Source: Limnohabitans sp. (GTDB lineage Bacteria > Pseudomonadota > Gammaproteobacteria > Burkholderiales > Burkholderiaceae_C). From it: a stretch of 7,292 nucleotides of DNA. Positions 5,637 through 7,292 of this stretch are shown piece by piece; position 1 is the stretch's first letter; each line of letters begins with the position of its first letter. Below the pieces are notes generated by a model that worked only from the letters and a program-made list of their open reading frames with translations, did not search any database and was not told where the DNA came from. The stretch is from positions 1 through 7,292 of the forward strand of contig SHXP01000115.1 in assembly GCA_009693225.1 (NCBI GenBank). Reading direction: 5' to 3'. Position numbers and translations under genes: made by a program.

Positions 5637-6508
5637 TAGACCAGGATGTACAAGCCCAGCCAGACCACATCGACGAAGTGCCAGTACCAGGCTGCACCTT
5701 CAAAGCCGAAGTGATGCTCCGAGGAGAAATGTCCTTTTTGCAAGCGCAAAGTGATGAACAACAACATCAGCATACCGACAAACACATGCAAACCGTGAAA
5801 GCCTGTCAGCATGTAAAAGGTTGAACCGTAGACGCCTGACGTCAGTTTTAAATTCATCTCATGGTAAGCGTGCGAATATTCATAACCCTGCACGACAAGG
5901 AAGATCAGTCCGAGCAATACAGTGAACCACGTGAACTTGATGGTCTTGGCACGCTGGTTTTCCAGTAATGCATGGTGAGCAATGGTCAAAGTGACGCCCG
6001 AACTCAGCAACAAGGCCGTGTTGATGGTGGGCAGCCAGAACGGCGTCATGGTCTGAAACTGCTCAATGATGCCGGCAGGCGAGGCCGTGGCACCTGCTAC
6101 TACACTGGGCCATGCGGCTTTAAAGCCGGGCCACAACAAAGCGTTTTCAAGGCCACCGAGCTCTGGGACAGAGTGGGCGCGGGTCCACCACAACGCCGAG
6201 AAAAACGCACCGAAGAACATGACTTCGGAAAAAATAAACCAGCTCATGCTCCAGCGGAAAGACAGCTCGACTTTACGACCGTATTGACCGGTTTCACTCT
6301 CACGAATCGATTCGCCAAACCACTGAAACAGTACAGTGAAAAGGATGGCCAAGCCCAGAAGCAACGAATATTTGCCCCAACTGATATCATTCACCCACTG
6401 GCTGGCGCCGAAGATGACAAAAAACAAACCGAATGCCGCCACGGCCGGGTGGCGCGATGGTTCGGGGACAAAGTAATAAGGCCTCACGCCATGGGATGTG
6501 CTACTCAT
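5633..6508 (-). CDS. ctaE: Cytochrome c oxidase subunit III
   Basis: Subunit III (CoxC/CtaE) of aa3-type heme-copper oxidase, a membrane subunit that stabilises subunit I and supports proton uptake. It has 291 residues with seven hydrophobic helices. Recognisable segments are RPYYFVPEPS near the N-terminus, FRWSMSWFIFSEVMFFGAFF (84-103, containing the conserved Glu95), LPTINTALLLSSG (159-171), YGSTFYMLTGFHGLHVFVG (227-245) and the C-terminal WYWHFVDVVWLGLYI (274-288). The ATG at 6508 has a strong AAGGAG five bases upstream. It follows the DUF2970 gene by 11 bp. It looks complete and unaltered. An opposite-strand frame of about 220 codons across it is a shadow of its codon structure. Confidence 0.98.
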   Translation of the reverse strand: MSSTSHGVRPYYFVPEPSRHPAVAAFGLFFVIFGASQWVNDISWGKYSLLLGLAILFTVLFQWFGESIRESETGQYGRKVELSFRWSMSWFIFSEVMFFGAFFSALWWTRAHSVPELGGLENALLWPGFKAAWPSVVAGATASPAGIIEQFQTMTPFWLPTINTALLLSSGVTLTIAHHALLENQRAKTIKFTWFTVLLGLIFLVVQGYEYSHAYHEMNLKLTSGVYGSTFYMLTGFHGLHVFVGMLMLLFITLRLQKGHFSSEHHFGFEGAAWYWHFVDVVWLGLYILVY

Positions 6509-6519
6509 CTCGACTCCTT

Positions 6520-6747
6520 TTATTTCGCAACGACCAGATTGACAAGAACAATCAATCCGATCACAAACAACAAACCTGCTACAAAACCGACACCTAGAAT
6601 ATATAAGGGCGTGATATGCGTCAGGTCTTCTTGAAATTCACTGTTTTTTCTTATGCCGATGAAGGACCAGGAGACCACGACCACAGAACGCCATAACGGT
6701 CTTTTCACAGTCAAGGGTTTATCCATCACCACAGGCTCGCTGCTCAT
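6520..6747 (-). CDS. DUF2970 small membrane protein
   Basis: A 75-residue protein with a charged N-terminus, the segment SWSFIGIRKNSEFQEDL (26-42), and one long hydrophobic helix (about 48-73). This is the DUF2970 pattern, characteristic of betaproteobacterial cytochrome oxidase clusters between ctaG and coxC. Its biochemical function is unknown, and an assembly or stability role for the oxidase is inferred from position only. Its ATG overlaps the ctaG stop by four bases (ATGA, 6744-6747), so its translation probably depends on ribosomes finishing ctaG. The stop codon inside ctaG could therefore lower its expression. Confidence 0.88.
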   Translation of the reverse strand: MSSEPVVMDKPLTVKRPLWRSVVVVSWSFIGIRKNSEFQEDLTHITPLYILGVGFVAGLLFVIGLIVLVNLVVAK

Positions 6748-7292
6748 ACGCCGGGCTCCTTGGCGCTGACAGCTGAAACGGTGCCGGCCGGCGCAGTAGG
6801 TGTTTTGCTGCCTACTTCAAAAAATGTATAGGACAGAGTAATGGTGTTGACATTTTTGGACAGTTTTGAATCAACGACAAACACCACAGGCCATTGCTTT
6901 TTCTCACCCGGCGCCAGCGTGTACTGGTTGAAGCAAAAACATTCCACCTTGTTAAAATAGGCCGCCGCTTCATTCGGTGCATAACTGGGGATGGCCTGGG
7001 CAGAGATGGTGCGGTCCTGGACATTTTGAAATTCGTACATCACAGTCGTCAATTCGCCGGGATGCACCTGCACAGAATTTTACATCGGTTTAAAGTGCCA
7101 TGGCCCGCGCACATTGGCATCAAACTCGACCATGACGATACGGCTGGTATCAATCTGTGTGTTCTTCACACTGTCCAGCCGGGCATTGCCGCTACCGGGC
7201 AATTCCTTTTCGCCCAAGGCCAGAATATTCACACCCGTGATTTCACAAATGGCCTTGTATATGGGGACCAGTGCATAGCCGAAGCCAAACAT
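6744..7292 (-). pseudogene. ctaG: Cytochrome c oxidase assembly protein CtaG/Cox11, interrupted by an in-frame stop; N-terminus outside window
   Basis: CtaG (Cox11) is a membrane-anchored periplasmic copper chaperone that helps form the CuB centre in subunit I. One frame runs from the right edge to the stop at 6744-6746 but is broken by TAA at 7080-7082. Before the break are 70 codons: the end of the membrane anchor, FGYALVPIYKAICEITG with its conserved Cys (7245-7247), and GPWHFKP. After the break the same frame continues with NSVQVHPGEL, IPSYAPNEAA, the copper motif ECFCF (cysteines at 6939-6941 and 6933-6935) and ITLSYTFFEV. Spacing across the break is normal, so only one codon appears changed. 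The Met at the edge is mid-helix, not the start. A GTG at 7073, seven bases past the stop, could allow restart, but without an evident Shine-Dalgarno. Identity is secure; loss of function is inferred. Confidence 0.85.

Noticed and set aside
5972..6634. Open + strand frame of about 220 codons opposite coxC and the DUF2970 gene
   Set aside because: The composition is low in hydrophobic residues and shows no recognisable domain, and it lies antisense to two clear genes; it is a by-product of their codon structure.
7080..7082. Recoding of the ctaG stop as selenocysteine or pyrrolysine
   Set aside because: The codon is TAA; those recodings use TGA and TAG. Nothing else in the window suggests an altered genetic code, since TAA also ends sco1, the Sco-like gene, surf1 and DUF2970.
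7071..7292. Two separate small genes instead of one interrupted ctaG
   Set aside because: The two parts are in one frame, contiguous, and together match a single Cox11 protein with normal spacing across the stop; the second part has no clear start signal.
1..7292. CRISPR array, tRNA, rRNA, or phage and defence genes
   Set aside because: No regularly spaced repeats, clover-leaf-like tRNA segments or related protein motifs were seen on either strand; coding sequence fills nearly all of the window.

Overview
The window looks like the chromosome of a betaproteobacterium, probably Burkholderiales-like. The evidence is the gene set and order: a cytochrome c oxidase assembly cluster that includes the small membrane proteins DUF2970 and DUF2909, facing rpoH. 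GC content looks moderate (about half, not counted). I cannot name the genus.

Layout. Bases 1-142 are the 3' end of an IS30-family transposase gene, and its probable terminal inverted repeat reaches about 148. A 138-bp intergenic region (143-280) follows. It holds a perfect CIRCE operator (219-245), a likely promoter embedded in that operator, and a hairpin touching the ribosome binding site. rpoH (heat-shock sigma-32) occupies 281-1225 on the + strand and ends in a clear Rho-independent terminator.

Almost everything after that is on the - strand and serves aa3-type cytochrome c oxidase biogenesis. In transcription order (right to left) it reads: ctaG (Cox11, copper to CuB; cut by the window edge and broken by an in-frame TAA), a DUF2970 protein, ctaE/coxC (subunit III), then surf1, a Sco-like thioredoxin-fold membrane protein, ctaA (heme A synthase), ctaB (heme O synthase) and a Sco1/SenC lipoprotein (copper to CuA). 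Genes from surf1 to sco1 overlap or abut (17-bp overlap, 5-bp gap, ATGA overlap, 2-bp gap) and look like one operon. A 74-codon DUF2909 gene lies on the + strand between coxC and surf1, only 15 bp from the surf1 start.

Together the genes make the heme (CtaB then CtaA), deliver copper (Sco1, CtaG, perhaps the Sco-like protein), aid subunit I maturation (SURF1) and supply subunit III. The catalytic subunits I and II probably lie beyond the right edge.

I found no undescribed multi-gene system, CRISPR array, tRNA or rRNA. The points most worth checking are the nonsense codon in ctaG, the CIRCE operator over the rpoH promoter with an adjacent SD-touching hairpin and upstream IS end, the absence of a visible terminator after sco1 facing rpoH, and the second, uncharacterised Sco-like protein.
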